Assembly: GCF_002812985.1 (NCBI RefSeq)
Contig: NZ_PGCP01000019.1
Coordinates: forward strand, 37,520 to 101,519
Origin: Aeromonas lusitana
Lineage (GTDB): Bacteria; Pseudomonadota; Gammaproteobacteria; Enterobacterales; Aeromonadaceae
Reading direction: 5' to 3'
Length of the DNA stretch: 64,000 nt
The position numbers and the translations under genes are program-made. Under the pieces are notes generated by a model, which made no database searches, was not told the origin of the DNA, and was given only the letters and a program-made list of their open reading frames with translations. Position 1 is the stretch's first letter, and each line of letters opens with the position of its first letter. This document shows, piece by piece, positions 17,273-26,291 of this stretch.

Positions 17273-19252
17273 ATGCAGTTGATGAAATACTCCCCGCTGG
17301 CGCTGCTGGTCGCCGGTCTGATGACCTCGACCGGCCTGGTTGCCAAGGAGTGGAACACTGTGCTGGCCCGTGCCACCGCCGCCGATGGTTATGAGGTGCG
17401 CGCCAGCCAATATAGAGTCGCCACCGTCCCCGCCGATCACTTCGCCGGTCTCAAGTCCGGGGAGCGCGAGCTGACCCTGCCCCTGCCGGATGGCAATGAG
17501 GTTGTGTTCACCCTGCAGCCCTATGATCTGCTGCCAGCAGACCTGGCGGCAAAATATCCCGATATTCTGACCTTCAAGGGGCAGAACAAGGTATCGCCGA
17601 CCGACACGGGTCGCTTCGATCTCGGCCCTCAGGGCTTCCACGCCATGTTCAGCCATGAGGGCAAGACGGTGTTCGTCGATCCCCTGCGCAGTGGCGATGG
17701 CTATGCCATCTACTACCAGCAGGATGCCCACTCCCGGCTGGAGGAAGAGGCGGACAAGGTGATTGGCAGCGAGGCCAGGAAGCTGGCGCGCCAGGTGCTG
17801 GTGAACGGCAACGAGCGCAAGCGCTACGTCATCGCCGTCTCGGCGGCGGGGGAGTACACCCAGTATCACGGTGGTACGGTCGCGGCCGGGCTTGGCGCCA
17901 TCGCCACCATGCTCAACCGGGTGAACCAGGTGTACCAGCGTGACGTCGCCGCCGAATTCCAGCTCGCCAGCGGCAACGACACCATCATCTTCGTCGATAC
18001 CGCCACGGATCCCTTCCAAAACGATGACAATGACATCGACATCAACGTCAATGTGCAGCAAAACGCCCAGAGCCAGGCCGGTACCAAGCTAGGTGCCTTC
18101 GATATCGGCCATGTGGTCAACACAGGGGGCGGCGGTTTGGCACAGCTCGACTCGCTGTGCGGGGGACGTGAAAAATCGGCGGGCATGACGGGCTCCCCCA
18201 ATCCGGTGGGAGATGCCTTCTTCATCGACTACGTGGCCCACGAGATAGGCCACCAGTTCGGCGCCGAGCACACCTTCAACGGCACCACAGACAACTGCGG
18301 CAGCGGCAACCGCTCCCCGAGTCAGGCCTGGGAGCCGGGCAGCGGCAGCTCCATCATGGCCTATGCCGGGATCTGCGGCGCCGAGAACCTGCAGGCCAAC
18401 AGCCTGCCCTACTTCCACAGCAAGTCCATCGAGCAGATGCGGGCCCGTATGGCGGCCGTGCCGACCTGCGGCACCAGCCTGAGCCTGACCAACAATGCGC
18501 CTCAGGTCGCCGCCGGCAATGATTATGCGATCCCGGCCAACACGCCTTTCCTGCTCAAGGGCGCCGGTGCGGATCTGGACAACGATTCTCTCACCTACAC
18601 CTGGGAGCAGATCGATCTGGGTACCGAGTCCTTCAGCCCCGCCAGCATGATTGACGATGGCAGTCGCCCGCTGTTTCGCTTCGTGGCGCCGACCGCGGCG
18701 GCGGAGCGCATGCTGCCAAGCCTGCCCTCCCTGCTCTCCAACACCCTGGCGAAGGGCGAGGCCTGGCCGACGACCAATCGCATGCTCAACTTCCGCCTCA
18801 CGGCCCGGGATGGCAAGGGTGGGGTGGCCAGCGATGAGATGCAGATCCAGGTGGTCAACACCGGCAAGGCGTTCGGCCTGACCAGCCCGCTCATCACGCC
18901 GCTTGCGGCCGGTCACAACCAGACCATCAGCTGGGAAGTGGCGGGCACCAATGCCGCCCCCATCAACTGCAGCAAGGTGGACCTCGCCATGACCCGGGAC
19001 GAAGGGGCGAGCTGGATCCCGCTCGCGAGCGGCCAGCCGAACTCGGGCTCGGCCAGCGTCACCATTGCGGCCGGCAACGATGGCACAGCCCGCTTGAAGG
19101 TCGCCTGCAGCGACAACCTCTTCTTCGCCATCAGCCCGGTCAAGTTGTCCGTGACCCAGCGGGTGGAGGAGAGCGGTGGCGGCGGTGGTGGCGTCCTCGG
19201 CCTCTGGACCCTGGCGCTGGCCCTGCTGGGCTGGTCACGGAGACGCTCATGA
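17273..19252 (+). CDS. Secreted reprolysin-type zinc metalloprotease with GlyGly-CTERM anchor
   Basis: The 659-residue exported protease has a signal peptide (SPLALLVAGLMTSTGLVA), a propeptide-like region, and the zinc motif HEIGHQFGAEHT near residue 323, an HExGHxxGxxH metzincin site of the reprolysin-like group. A PKD/cadherin-like region follows (TWEQIDLGTE... and RLTARDGKGG). The end has Gly6 followed by one transmembrane helix and WSRRRS, the GlyGly-CTERM signal processed by rhombosortase in type II secreting bacteria. Start at 17273 has AAGGA eight bases upstream. The stop overlaps the next gene's ATG. Confidence 0.88.
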   Translation: MQLMKYSPLALLVAGLMTSTGLVAKEWNTVLARATAADGYEVRASQYRVATVPADHFAGLKSGERELTLPLPDGNEVVFTLQPYDLLPADLAAKYPDILTFKGQNKVSPTDTGRFDLGPQGFHAMFSHEGKTVFVDPLRSGDGYAIYYQQDAHSRLEEEADKVIGSEARKLARQVLVNGNERKRYVIAVSAAGEYTQYHGGTVAAGLGAIATMLNRVNQVYQRDVAAEFQLASGNDTIIFVDTATDPFQNDDNDIDINVNVQQNAQSQAGTKLGAFDIGHVVNTGGGGLAQLDSLCGGREKSAGMTGSPNPVGDAFFIDYVAHEIGHQFGAEHTFNGTTDNCGSGNRSPSQAWEPGSGSSIMAYAGICGAENLQANSLPYFHSKSIEQMRARMAAVPTCGTSLSLTNNAPQVAAGNDYAIPANTPFLLKGAGADLDNDSLTYTWEQIDLGTESFSPASMIDDGSRPLFRFVAPTAAAERMLPSLPSLLSNTLAKGEAWPTTNRMLNFRLTARDGKGGVASDEMQIQVVNTGKAFGLTSPLITPLAAGHNQTISWEVAGTNAAPINCSKVDLAMTRDEGASWIPLASGQPNSGSASVTIAAGNDGTARLKVACSDNLFFAISPVKLSVTQRVEESGGGGGGVLGLWTLALALLGWSRRRS

Positions 19253-19578
19253 GAGCCGGTTACGCCCTGCTGTTGACGCTGCTTGCGGGCTGCCAGGCGG
19301 ATGCCGGCACCCTGGAGCAGGCGGTGGAGCAGAGTCTCGCCCTGCAGGATTACCGCTTGATCGTGCGGGCGGGGCGCGGCGAGGTGGCGCCCGGCATTCC
19401 GGCGGAGGCACAAGCCGATGCCAAGGCACGCTGCGGGGTGCGCTACCTCGATGGCCTGGGGGATGTGATACGGCCCGAGCAAAAGGAGGCGCACGCCAAA
19501 CTCAGCAGCTACGCCGCCGAGTACAATCAGCGGATGCTGGCCCACTGCCAGGGTGCGGCGACCAGCGGCAAGCAATAA
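19249..19578 (+). CDS. Small putative lipoprotein coupled to the metalloprotease
   Basis: This 109-residue hypothetical protein starts inside the protease stop (ATGA overlap), so the two are translationally coupled. The N terminus is a signal peptide with a lipobox-like LLAGC. The mature part is helical and hydrophilic with two further cysteines (RCGVRYLDG and AHCQGA) that could pair. I do not recognise a family. Coupling suggests a chaperone or periplasmic helper of the protease, but that is inference. A strong terminator follows. Confidence 0.75.
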   Translation: MRAGYALLLTLLAGCQADAGTLEQAVEQSLALQDYRLIVRAGRGEVAPGIPAEAQADAKARCGVRYLDGLGDVIRPEQKEAHAKLSSYAAEYNQRMLAHCQGAATSGKQ

Positions 19579-19600
19579 GCTGTCCTGGCCGTCATCGACA

Positions 19601-19624
19601 AAAAGGAGGCGCGCGCCTCCTTTT
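19601..19624. terminator. Perfect 24-base palindromic terminator
   Basis: AAAAGGAGGCGC is followed directly by its complement, with A and T runs at the ends. It lies 22 bases after the lipoprotein stop and closes the protease-lipoprotein pair. Confidence 0.8.
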
Positions 19625-19725
19625 CATTTTATGGCGCGCCCTTGAGGCTTGTACCCATGGCGCGCACGTCGCACAATGCCCCCATGCAGGGCCGCACGGG
19701 CGGCAAAGAGAGAAGGAAAATCAAG

Positions 19726-20364
19726 ATGATGGACGTAGCCGATCTGCGCCGTGAATACACCAGGGGCGGATTGCACAGAGCCGATCTGCCGGCCCAGCCG
19801 CTGGATCTGTTCGAGAAATGGCTGGCCCAGGCCTGTGAGGCCAAGCTGACCGATCCCACCGCCATGGTGGTGGCGACCGTGGATGCCGATGGCCAGCCCT
19901 GGCAGCGCACCGTGCTGCTGAAACACTACGACGCCCAGGGCATGGTGTTTTACACCAACATGGGCAGCCGCAAGGCGGGGCAGCTGGAGGGTAACCCCCG
20001 CATCAGCCTGCACTTCCCTTGGCACACCCTGGACCGTCAGGTCCATGTCACCGGCCGGGTGGAGAAGCTCGGCACCCTGGAGGTGATGAAGTATTTCCAC
20101 AGCCGCCCGAAAGACAGCCAGATCGCGGCCTGGGTCTCCCAGCAGTCGTCCCGCATCTCGGCGCGCGGTGTGCTGGAGGCCAAGTTCCTCGAGCTCAAGC
20201 AGAAGTTTGCCAAGGGCGAGGTGCCGCTGCCGAGTTTCTGGGGTGGCTACCGGGTGGTTATCGATACCGTGGAGTTCTGGCAGGGAGGCGAGCACCGCCT
20301 GCACGATCGCTTCTACTACAGCCGGGAAGGGGAAGGCTGGCACATAGAGCGCCTGGCGCCCTGA
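19726..20364 (+). CDS. pdxH: Pyridoxamine 5'-phosphate oxidase PdxH
   Basis: The 212-residue FMN enzyme makes pyridoxal 5'-phosphate from pyridoxine or pyridoxamine phosphate. Motifs include [44 protein letters not shown], the FMN contacts near WVSQQSSRI and C-terminal [13 protein letters not shown]. Two adjacent ATG codons (19726, 19729) follow the site AGAAGG; I use the first. A further in-frame ATG at 19642 would add a basic N-terminal stretch without family support. The stop overlaps the next gene. Confidence 0.96.
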   Translation: MMDVADLRREYTRGGLHRADLPAQPLDLFEKWLAQACEAKLTDPTAMVVATVDADGQPWQRTVLLKHYDAQGMVFYTNMGSRKAGQLEGNPRISLHFPWHTLDRQVHVTGRVEKLGTLEVMKYFHSRPKDSQIAAWVSQQSSRISARGVLEAKFLELKQKFAKGEVPLPSFWGGYRVVIDTVEFWQGGEHRLHDRFYYSREGEGWHIERLAP

Positions 20365-21323
20365 TGAACATAGCCAGGCTCAAGAACTTCACCGAGATAG
20401 TGAAGAACAACTTCAACATCTCGGCGACGGCGGAGAAGCTCTACACCTCCCAGCCGACCCTCAGCAAGCAGATGAAGATGCTGGAAGATGAGCTGGGGCT
20501 GGCGCTGTTCACCCGCAAGGGCAAGAATCTGGTCGGCCTGACTCCCATGGGGGAGCAGGTGATGGAGCTGGCCAAGGGGGTGGTGGCCCAGGTGGATCAG
20601 ATAGGCCAGCTCTCCTCGCGCGAGCAGCTCGCCACCAGCGGTGTGCTGCGCATCGCCACCACCCACACCATGGCGCGCTACAAGCTGCCGGCGGCCATCA
20701 CCGCCTTCTCCCGCCGCTACCCCGAGGTCACCATCCACCTGCATCAGGGGGCGCCGGCCCAGCTCGCCCAGATGGTGCAAAACGGGGACGTGGAGATGGC
20801 CATCGCCACCGAGTCCATGCACCTGTTCGACGAGCTGGCCGCCGTGCCCTGCTACCGCTGGGGCCGCAGCGTGGTGGTGCCCCACGGTCATCCGCTGCTC
20901 GACTGTCAGCCGCTCTCCATGGGGGATCTGGCCCGCTACCCCCTCATCACCTATGTGTTCGGCTTCACCGGTCGCTCCAAGATGGACGTGGCGTTCGGCC
21001 GCCATGGGCTGAGCCCCCGCATCGTGCTGACCGCGACCGACACCGACATCATCAAACACTATGTGCGCCTCGGCATGGGGGTGGGGGTGATCGCCACCGC
21101 CGCCTTCGACGAGGGGGACAAGGAGAATCTCGTTGCGCTCAACATCGATCACCTGATCGCTTCCAGCGTGGCCCACGTCTGCCTGCGCAGGCATGCCCAC
21201 CTGCGAGACTACATGTATGACTTCATTCATCTCTTCGCCCCCCACGTGAGCCGGGAGACGGTGCAGCTCTCCCTCCTCAATCAGCCCCAGGCCACCCAGC
21301 TGGCGACCCTGCCCTGGCTGTGA
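20364..21323 (+). CDS. cysB: LysR-type regulator of the CysB/Cbl group
   Basis: The 319-residue regulator has the CysB-type winged helix (NISATAEKLYTSQPTLSKQM, LEDELGLALFTRKGKNL), a linker, then an effector domain with HTMARYKLPAAI, FGFTGRSKMD and TDTDIIKHYVRLGMGVGVIA, which are close to CysB sulfate/thiosulfate and O-acetylserine contact regions. CysB activates cysteine biosynthesis genes. Its ATG shares one base with the pdxH stop (TGATG). CysB and Cbl cannot be separated with certainty here. A terminator lies 43 bases downstream. Confidence 0.85.
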   Translation: MNIARLKNFTEIVKNNFNISATAEKLYTSQPTLSKQMKMLEDELGLALFTRKGKNLVGLTPMGEQVMELAKGVVAQVDQIGQLSSREQLATSGVLRIATTHTMARYKLPAAITAFSRRYPEVTIHLHQGAPAQLAQMVQNGDVEMAIATESMHLFDELAAVPCYRWGRSVVVPHGHPLLDCQPLSMGDLARYPLITYVFGFTGRSKMDVAFGRHGLSPRIVLTATDTDIIKHYVRLGMGVGVIATAAFDEGDKENLVALNIDHLIASSVAHVCLRRHAHLRDYMYDFIHLFAPHVSRETVQLSLLNQPQATQLATLPWL

Positions 21324-21365
21324 GATAGATAGCTCTGTGGTGGATAAAACAACTGCCATAACGAG

Positions 21366-21393
21366 AAAAGAGAGGCCAATGACCTCTCTTTTT
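21366..21393 (+). terminator. Terminator after cysB-like gene
   Basis: AAAAGAGAGG pairs with CCTCTCTTTT around a 7-base loop and ends in T5. Confidence 0.8.
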
Positions 21394-21535
21394 GCTTGAT
21401 GGCAGTGATTCATCTGCCTGGGGCATCGTATTGTCGACGATCCGTTCACCGATGAACTGGCGATCGCCCGGGTCGCAGGCGAGATTGACGCGACTCCTTA
21501 CCCAGCTCTGGTGACGCGGTGGCTCAGGGTTGCCC

Positions 21536-21651
21536 TCAAGCCGCCTGGGCCGCCAGGTTGACGAAGATCTGGGCGCCGATCAGCAGGCAGTCATCGTCCG
21601 GGTAGTAGGGGAATGGACATTGCAGGTAGTTGCATATCCCCCCCTTGTCCC
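21536..21651 (-). pseudogene. Tail echo: diverged 3' end of an M20 hydrolase gene
   Basis: On the minus strand this stretch reads in frame KGGICNYL...PYYPDDDCLLIGA QIFVNLAAQAA then a stop, matching the end of the intact M20 gene directly upstream (KGICNYL...PYYLDDDCLLIGA QIFVNLATGNA). Over the 61-base core I count 55 identical bases; five of the six differences are synonymous third positions. It has no start and begins right after the intact gene's stop. It looks like the leftover end of a different allele of the same gene rather than a decaying copy. Confidence 0.8.
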
Positions 21652-22833
21652 TCAGGCGTTCCCAGTCGCCAGATTGACGAAGATCTGGGCTCCAATAAGC
21701 AGGCAGTCGTCGTCCAGGTAGTAGGGGTTCGCGTGCAGGTAGTTGCAGATCCCCTTGGCCTGGCAGCCGCTGCCGAGGAAGAACATGGCCCCCATGCGGT
21801 TCGGGGTGGCGTTGATCATGTAACTGAAATCCTCGCTGCCGGTCATGGGCTGGCCCTGGGCATTGATGCCCTCGGCGGGCAACACGCCGGCGGCAGCCTG
21901 TTGCAGCCGTGCGCAGGCGGCGCCGTGGTTCTCCACCGCCGGGTAGCCGGCATAGCTCATGCTGGTCTTGAAGCCGCGCAGCTCGCTCTGGGCGACCATG
22001 TCCTTGAAGCTGTTTTTGAGGATCTGATCCGTCTCGGCATCCATGGCACGTATGGTGCCCCGGGCCTGCACGTGATCGGCCACCGCGTTGGGGATGGTGC
22101 CGCCGTTGATCATGCCGCAGCCAAACACCGCCGGGCTGAACGGGCTGGTGCGCTTGGCGACTATATAGTCCATGTCCTCTATGATGCGCACCGCCTCGCG
22201 GATGGCGTCCAGCCCCTTGTGGGGGGTCGAGCCGTGGGCCGAGATGCCGTGCACCTCCAGGGTCCAGGCTGAGCCCCAGGAGGACATGACCCCCTGGTTG
22301 AACTTGATGGTGCCCGTCTCCATGGCGCCGTCGTTGTGCAGGGCGTAGACCTCGTCCACCCCCGCCATGCAGCCGAGCTCCACCATCTTGCCGGCGCCCG
22401 GCACCCGCATGTCTTCTTCGGCCATCTGGAAGATAATGCGCACATTGTATTGCAGCCGCTCCTGGTGAGCGGCCAGGAACTTGGCTGTGGTCAGCGCAAT
22501 CGCCATGTGGGAGTCGTGACCGCAGTTGTGGGCCATCCCCTCGTGGGTGGACTTGAACGTCACCTCGCTCATGTCGTGCATCTCGAGGCCGTCCATGTCG
22601 GCGCGAAACGCGATTGTGGGCAGGCTGGGGTCGATACTCAGGTCGCCGTGAAAACCGGTGAAACCGGGGTAGTCGGTGATGCGGTAGCCAAGCTCTGCCA
22701 TCAGGGCGCGGCAGTAGGCCGAGGTCTTGAACTCGGCACCCGAGTATTCCGGGATGCTGTGCAGGTGGTGGCGCACCTCGCAGCTGAAGTCACGCAGGGC
22801 AAGCAGGTCAGGTTCTATGTGGTAATGGTGCAT
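21652..22833 (-). CDS. M20 family amidohydrolase/peptidase
   Basis: The 393-residue metal-dependent hydrolase resembles the M20D aminoacylase/aminobenzoyl-glutamate hydrolase group. Metal-site segments are FRADMDGLEM, NCGHDSHMA and MAEEDMRVPGAGKM, with a dimerisation domain (VHGISAHGSTPHKGLDAI) and C-terminal MTGSEDFSYM. Start MHHYHIEP at 22833 shares one base with the stop of the upstream membrane gene. It forms a three-gene minus-strand unit with a DUF3100 membrane system, suggesting that the transporter imports or exports its amide substrate. The substrate is not known. Confidence 0.88.
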   Translation of the reverse strand: MHHYHIEPDLLALRDFSCEVRHHLHSIPEYSGAEFKTSAYCRALMAELGYRITDYPGFTGFHGDLSIDPSLPTIAFRADMDGLEMHDMSEVTFKSTHEGMAHNCGHDSHMAIALTTAKFLAAHQERLQYNVRIIFQMAEEDMRVPGAGKMVELGCMAGVDEVYALHNDGAMETGTIKFNQGVMSSWGSAWTLEVHGISAHGSTPHKGLDAIREAVRIIEDMDYIVAKRTSPFSPAVFGCGMINGGTIPNAVADHVQARGTIRAMDAETDQILKNSFKDMVAQSELRGFKTSMSYAGYPAVENHGAACARLQQAAAGVLPAEGINAQGQPMTGSEDFSYMINATPNRMGAMFFLGSGCQAKGICNYLHANPYYLDDDCLLIGAQIFVNLATGNA

Positions 22834-23282
22834 CAGATGATCCCTTGAATGGAGAAGCCGAGTTGGGCAACCAGAGAGGCGCCGAAGAAGCAGCAAGTGG
22901 AGACAATCATGAAGATGAGGATCACCTTCCAGGACATCTTCTTGAGCTCCTCGAGCTGACCGCCGACGGAGAGGCCGGCGAAGGCCAGCAGCGGCACGCA
23001 GCAGGAGAGGAAGGAGATCTTCGCCACGGCGTCGATGAAGAGGCCGCGCACCGGCGTCTCCGGCAGGCAGATGAGGATGCCGATGATGGTGGCATAGGCA
23101 AAGGCCGGCAGGGAGGAGGGCAGGTAGCGCTTGGCGACCAGGGAGGCGAACACCACCAGGGCCATGGCGACGAAGCTGTCCCCCATCTGCCACAGCGGCA
23201 GGCCGCTAGTCAGGGTCTGGGTAAACATGGCCAGCAGGATCGCCAGGAAGACGAACCGCATATCCATCACGATGCTTTTCAT
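22833..23282 (-). CDS. Small integral membrane protein, partner of DUF3100 protein
   Basis: This 149-residue protein has about four or five transmembrane segments (VFLAILLAMFTQTLTSG, FVAMALVVFASLVA, ATIIGILICLPET, SFLSCCVPLLAFAGL, VILIFMIVSTCCFFGA). I recognise no enzyme motif. It overlaps the DUF3100 gene by four bases and the M20 hydrolase by one, so all three are co-translated. Together with the 272-residue protein it likely forms one two-part carrier. Confidence 0.8.
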   Translation of the reverse strand: MKSIVMDMRFVFLAILLAMFTQTLTSGLPLWQMGDSFVAMALVVFASLVAKRYLPSSLPAFAYATIIGILICLPETPVRGLFIDAVAKISFLSCCVPLLAFAGLSVGGQLEELKKMSWKVILIFMIVSTCCFFGASLVAQLGFSIQGII

Positions 23283-24097
23283 GCTTGCTCTCCTTTGGAA
23301 GAGATGGCGAAGATTTTTTCGGCGAGCGGCAGTCCCAGATAGGTGAGGGAGAGGGCGCCAAGGGCCGAGGAGAGCAGGTTGGAGGCGGCGGCGATACTCA
23401 GCACCTGCTGGGCCAGTGCCTCATCCAGACCGTTGATGAGGGCACCGGAGGCGGCGCTCAGCATGGAGCCCGAACCCACCCCTGAGCCGGCGGCCAGGGC
23501 CAGCGGGTGCAGGCCGGTGAGCGGCGCTATGCTGCCGAGCACGCTGAACCAGAGGGTGCCGATGACGGAGCCGCACAGGTAGATGGCGAGCACGCCTATG
23601 TACTCCTGGGAGCCGGTGCCGAACTTGCCTTGAATGACGGCGACCGAGGGCTCACGGCTGATGGAGGAGCAGGCCCCGATGGCGCGGCGGCCGAAGCCGA
23701 ACTTCACCGCCAGCGGGATGGCGATGAGGATGGGCAAGAGGTTGCCGATTTCCTGTAGGAAGAGCGGCACCCCAACGCTCAGGATCATCTTGAGGTTGGG
23801 GATGATCATGCCGGCATACTGGGTGCCGAGGATCAGCAGGCTGAAGCCCACCATCTTGCCGCAGAAGCCCTCTTCTTTCTCGGTAAAGAGCTTCTTCCAG
23901 CCGGGGATGCGATCCTTGACCGGTTTGGCGGAGACTATCATGCCGATGATGACGGCAAACAACATGGGCAGGATGGGGATGATGGCGATGCCAATCTTGA
24001 TCTCCTGCTTCCCAATCAGGTATTGGGCCACGAAGATCAGCAGGGCGGTCGCCAGGGTACTGACTAACACCGTTTTGAAGGGGTTGGATTGCTGCAT
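23279..24097 (-). CDS. DUF3100 family membrane protein
   Basis: The 272-residue protein has about seven hydrophobic segments with conserved-looking polar loops (GACSSISREPSVAVIQ and LAAGSGVGSGSMLSAASGALI), which fit DUF3100, a putative carrier family. It is the first gene of the unit DUF3100-small membrane protein-M20 hydrolase. The ~185 bases upstream, shared with a divergent gene, hold the promoter region. The Gly/Ser-rich loop suggests a substrate path, but the substrate is unknown. Confidence 0.8.
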   Translation of the reverse strand: MQQSNPFKTVLVSTLATALLIFVAQYLIGKQEIKIGIAIIPILPMLFAVIIGMIVSAKPVKDRIPGWKKLFTEKEEGFCGKMVGFSLLILGTQYAGMIIPNLKMILSVGVPLFLQEIGNLLPILIAIPLAVKFGFGRRAIGACSSISREPSVAVIQGKFGTGSQEYIGVLAIYLCGSVIGTLWFSVLGSIAPLTGLHPLALAAGSGVGSGSMLSAASGALINGLDEALAQQVLSIAAASNLLSSALGALSLTYLGLPLAEKIFAISSKGEQA

Positions 24098-24283
24098 AGT
24101 GTGTTCTCTTGTTATGCGTTGTCATACATGCGCCTGGGCGGGCGGCGCACTATGGGGGCATGATAGGAAGGGAGAGACCCCATTAATGTGACGTTCATCA
24201 AGGTGGACATATGGCATTTTTTCATGGGGTATGCCGTTTAACCATGTCGAACATAGGGTTTAACAGCGAATTAGCAGCAGGCT

Positions 24284-25636
24284 ATGCTGCATGAACAAAC
24301 CGGTATCTGGCGGGTCGGATGTGGGCTCGTGCCCCGTGTTACCGAACAAGGTCATGGGTGGATCCGTGAGTGCGCAGGGGGAAGGATGGAGTTGTTAATC
24401 GAGGGGGGGCTCTGGCAGCCTCACTGGCTGGTGGCCCTGCAGGCATGGCGCGGGCAGGGGAACCGTTGGCAGCTGCTGCAGAGCAGGCGAGGCGGGCGCT
24501 ATCCCGAAGATGAGGTCGCGCCCTGGGTGGCCTGCCCACCGGACGGCACCCTCTCTGCCAGCGCCTTGCTCGCCGCCTGGCTGGATGGGGACGAGGCGCC
24601 CCTCATGGCCAAGGATCCCAGCCATCAGATCCTGATCAGCGCCTCCTGCGCCCTGCTGACCCTGGCCAAGGAGAGCGGCCTGCTCACCCTGGGGCCCGTG
24701 GGCGCGGATCTGACGCTCGGTCCAAACGATGACCTGGCCGATGTGCTGGGGCGCCTGCTTGCCCGGCGTCTGATCATCCCCGAGCTGCGTGAATCCGGGG
24801 CATCGCCAGCCCCCGGCCTGGTGCTGCGGCCACTTCGGCCGGAAGACGAGGCCGACATCGCCCATTACTGCGCCGATGCCGCGCTCGCCCGCTACACCCT
24901 CAACATTCCCCACCCCTATCCGCCGGAAGCCGCCCGGGACTGGCTCGCCATGAGCGGGCGCAAGGCGGCGCTCGGGCTGGGTTGGACCTGGGCCCTGAGT
25001 CTGCCGGAGGATGCCGGGGTCGCTCCCCTGATCGGGGTCATCTCGCTGCATTGGAACGGCGAGCTGGCCTGGTGGGTGGGGGTCCCCTGGCAGAACCGGG
25101 GGCTCGCCACCCGGGCGGCGACCCTGGTCAAGTCGTTTGGGTTCGAGCGGCTGCAACTGCCCGCCCTGACCGCCCGCCACATGCCGGACAATCTCGCCTC
25201 CGCCCGGGTGATGGGCAAGATTGGCATGCGCTATATCGGGCGACGCCCGGGAGCGGATCGCCAGGCCGGCGAGTTGAGCCACTGGCGGCTCGATTGCCCC
25301 CTCATGGTGGCGGAGGACGTGCGGGCAAGCCTGGAGCCGCTTCTCGCGGATCCCCGGGTGGTGGTGGCCATAGGTCATGGCGACTGGACTCGGGGGAGGG
25401 AGGGTGCTCCCGAACTGGCCCTGTTTATGGATGACACCAAAAGCGTGGTAGGCCGGGATGCGGATCGGGCGAGCGGCCTAATAGTCCGGCGTCACCCTCT
25501 CTCCTGGCTGGCGCAGCAGGGGCCCCTGGCCTGGACCCACAAACACGGGGTCTTGCTCAAGGAGCGGGGGGAGCTGGGGCTCGGCTACCTGCTGGGGTTG
25601 CTGGACCCGGCGTCGGCCGGCAATCGACCTGGATGA
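24284..25636 (+). CDS. Large protein with central GNAT acetyltransferase domain
   Basis: The 450-residue product has a GNAT domain of the RimJ/RimL type at about 185-345 (LVLRPLRPEDEADIAHYC, WWVGVPWQNRGLATRAATLV as the acetyl-CoA loop, NLASARVMGKIGMRYIGRR). The N-terminal ~180 and C-terminal ~105 residues match nothing I recognise; both are rich in Trp, Leu and Gly and look folded. The three-part layout is unusual because GNAT enzymes are mostly single-domain. The start is uncertain: 24284 gives the longest form, 24386 (MELLIEGG) has a closer GGGGGAAGG site. Confidence 0.75.
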   Translation: MLHEQTGIWRVGCGLVPRVTEQGHGWIRECAGGRMELLIEGGLWQPHWLVALQAWRGQGNRWQLLQSRRGGRYPEDEVAPWVACPPDGTLSASALLAAWLDGDEAPLMAKDPSHQILISASCALLTLAKESGLLTLGPVGADLTLGPNDDLADVLGRLLARRLIIPELRESGASPAPGLVLRPLRPEDEADIAHYCADAALARYTLNIPHPYPPEAARDWLAMSGRKAALGLGWTWALSLPEDAGVAPLIGVISLHWNGELAWWVGVPWQNRGLATRAATLVKSFGFERLQLPALTARHMPDNLASARVMGKIGMRYIGRRPGADRQAGELSHWRLDCPLMVAEDVRASLEPLLADPRVVVAIGHGDWTRGREGAPELALFMDDTKSVVGRDADRASGLIVRRHPLSWLAQQGPLAWTHKHGVLLKERGELGLGYLLGLLDPASAGNRPG

Positions 25637-25752
25637 GGGGCTTCGCCATTCGTTTTCCTGAGTCCGCCCTCCCATTTTCGGATAAAGCCATTCAAGTCGA
25701 GCACAACTTCTGTGAAATAATGGCCATCCTGCCGTACGAGGAGTAACGCTGT

Positions 25753-26259
25753 ATGTTGAGAACCGAGCGCCCCGGTGACATGTTGCCTGTCTATGAACTG
25801 GTGAGTGCCGCCTTTGGCCGTAGCGACGAGGCCGAGCTGGTCAATCGCCTGCGCGAGTGTGGCGCCGCCGTGGTCACCATGGTCGAGGAGGAGGAGTACG
25901 AGTTCATGGGGCACCTGTTGCTGAGCCCGATCACCATTAACGGGCAGGAGGGCCCCTGGCTCGGCCTGGCGCCGGTGGCGGTGCATCCGGACTGGCAGGG
26001 ACAGGGTATCGGCTCGGATCTGGTGCGCGAGGGGCTGGACACGGCGCTGGAGATGGACTGGAAGGCGGTGGTGGTACTCGGCGATCCCGCCTACTACGCC
26101 CGTTTCGGTTTCCGCCCGGCCAGTGAGTTTGGCCTGAACTGCATCTACGAGGTGCCCGCCGACTGCTTCATGGCGATGGAGCTGCAACCCGGTGGCCTCG
26201 AAGGCCTGCAGGGAGAGGTGCTCTATCACCCCCTGTTCGACGAGATGGAAGAGGAGTAA
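25753..26259 (+). CDS. GNAT N-acetyltransferase, YhbS-like
   Basis: The 168-residue acetyltransferase shows the acetyl-CoA motif VAVHPDWQGQGIGSDLVREGL and the characteristic YhbS tail VVVLGDPAYYARFGFRPASEFGL. The substrate is not established for this group. It has a ribosome site (GAGGAG) 9 bases before ATG, stands alone, and is followed by a long hairpin. Confidence 0.88.
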   Translation: MLRTERPGDMLPVYELVSAAFGRSDEAELVNRLRECGAAVVTMVEEEEYEFMGHLLLSPITINGQEGPWLGLAPVAVHPDWQGQGIGSDLVREGLDTALEMDWKAVVVLGDPAYYARFGFRPASEFGLNCIYEVPADCFMAMELQPGGLEGLQGEVLYHPLFDEMEEE

Positions 26260-26291
26260 GGCTCACTCCCTCGGGAGCCCTCTGCACCTGA

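Noticed and set aside
21394..21535. Open minus-strand frame between the cysB terminator and the M20 echo
   Set aside because: A possible protein-like stretch (RVNLACDPGDRQFIGERIVD) is present, but no gene end in the window matches it and there is no start; too weak to call.
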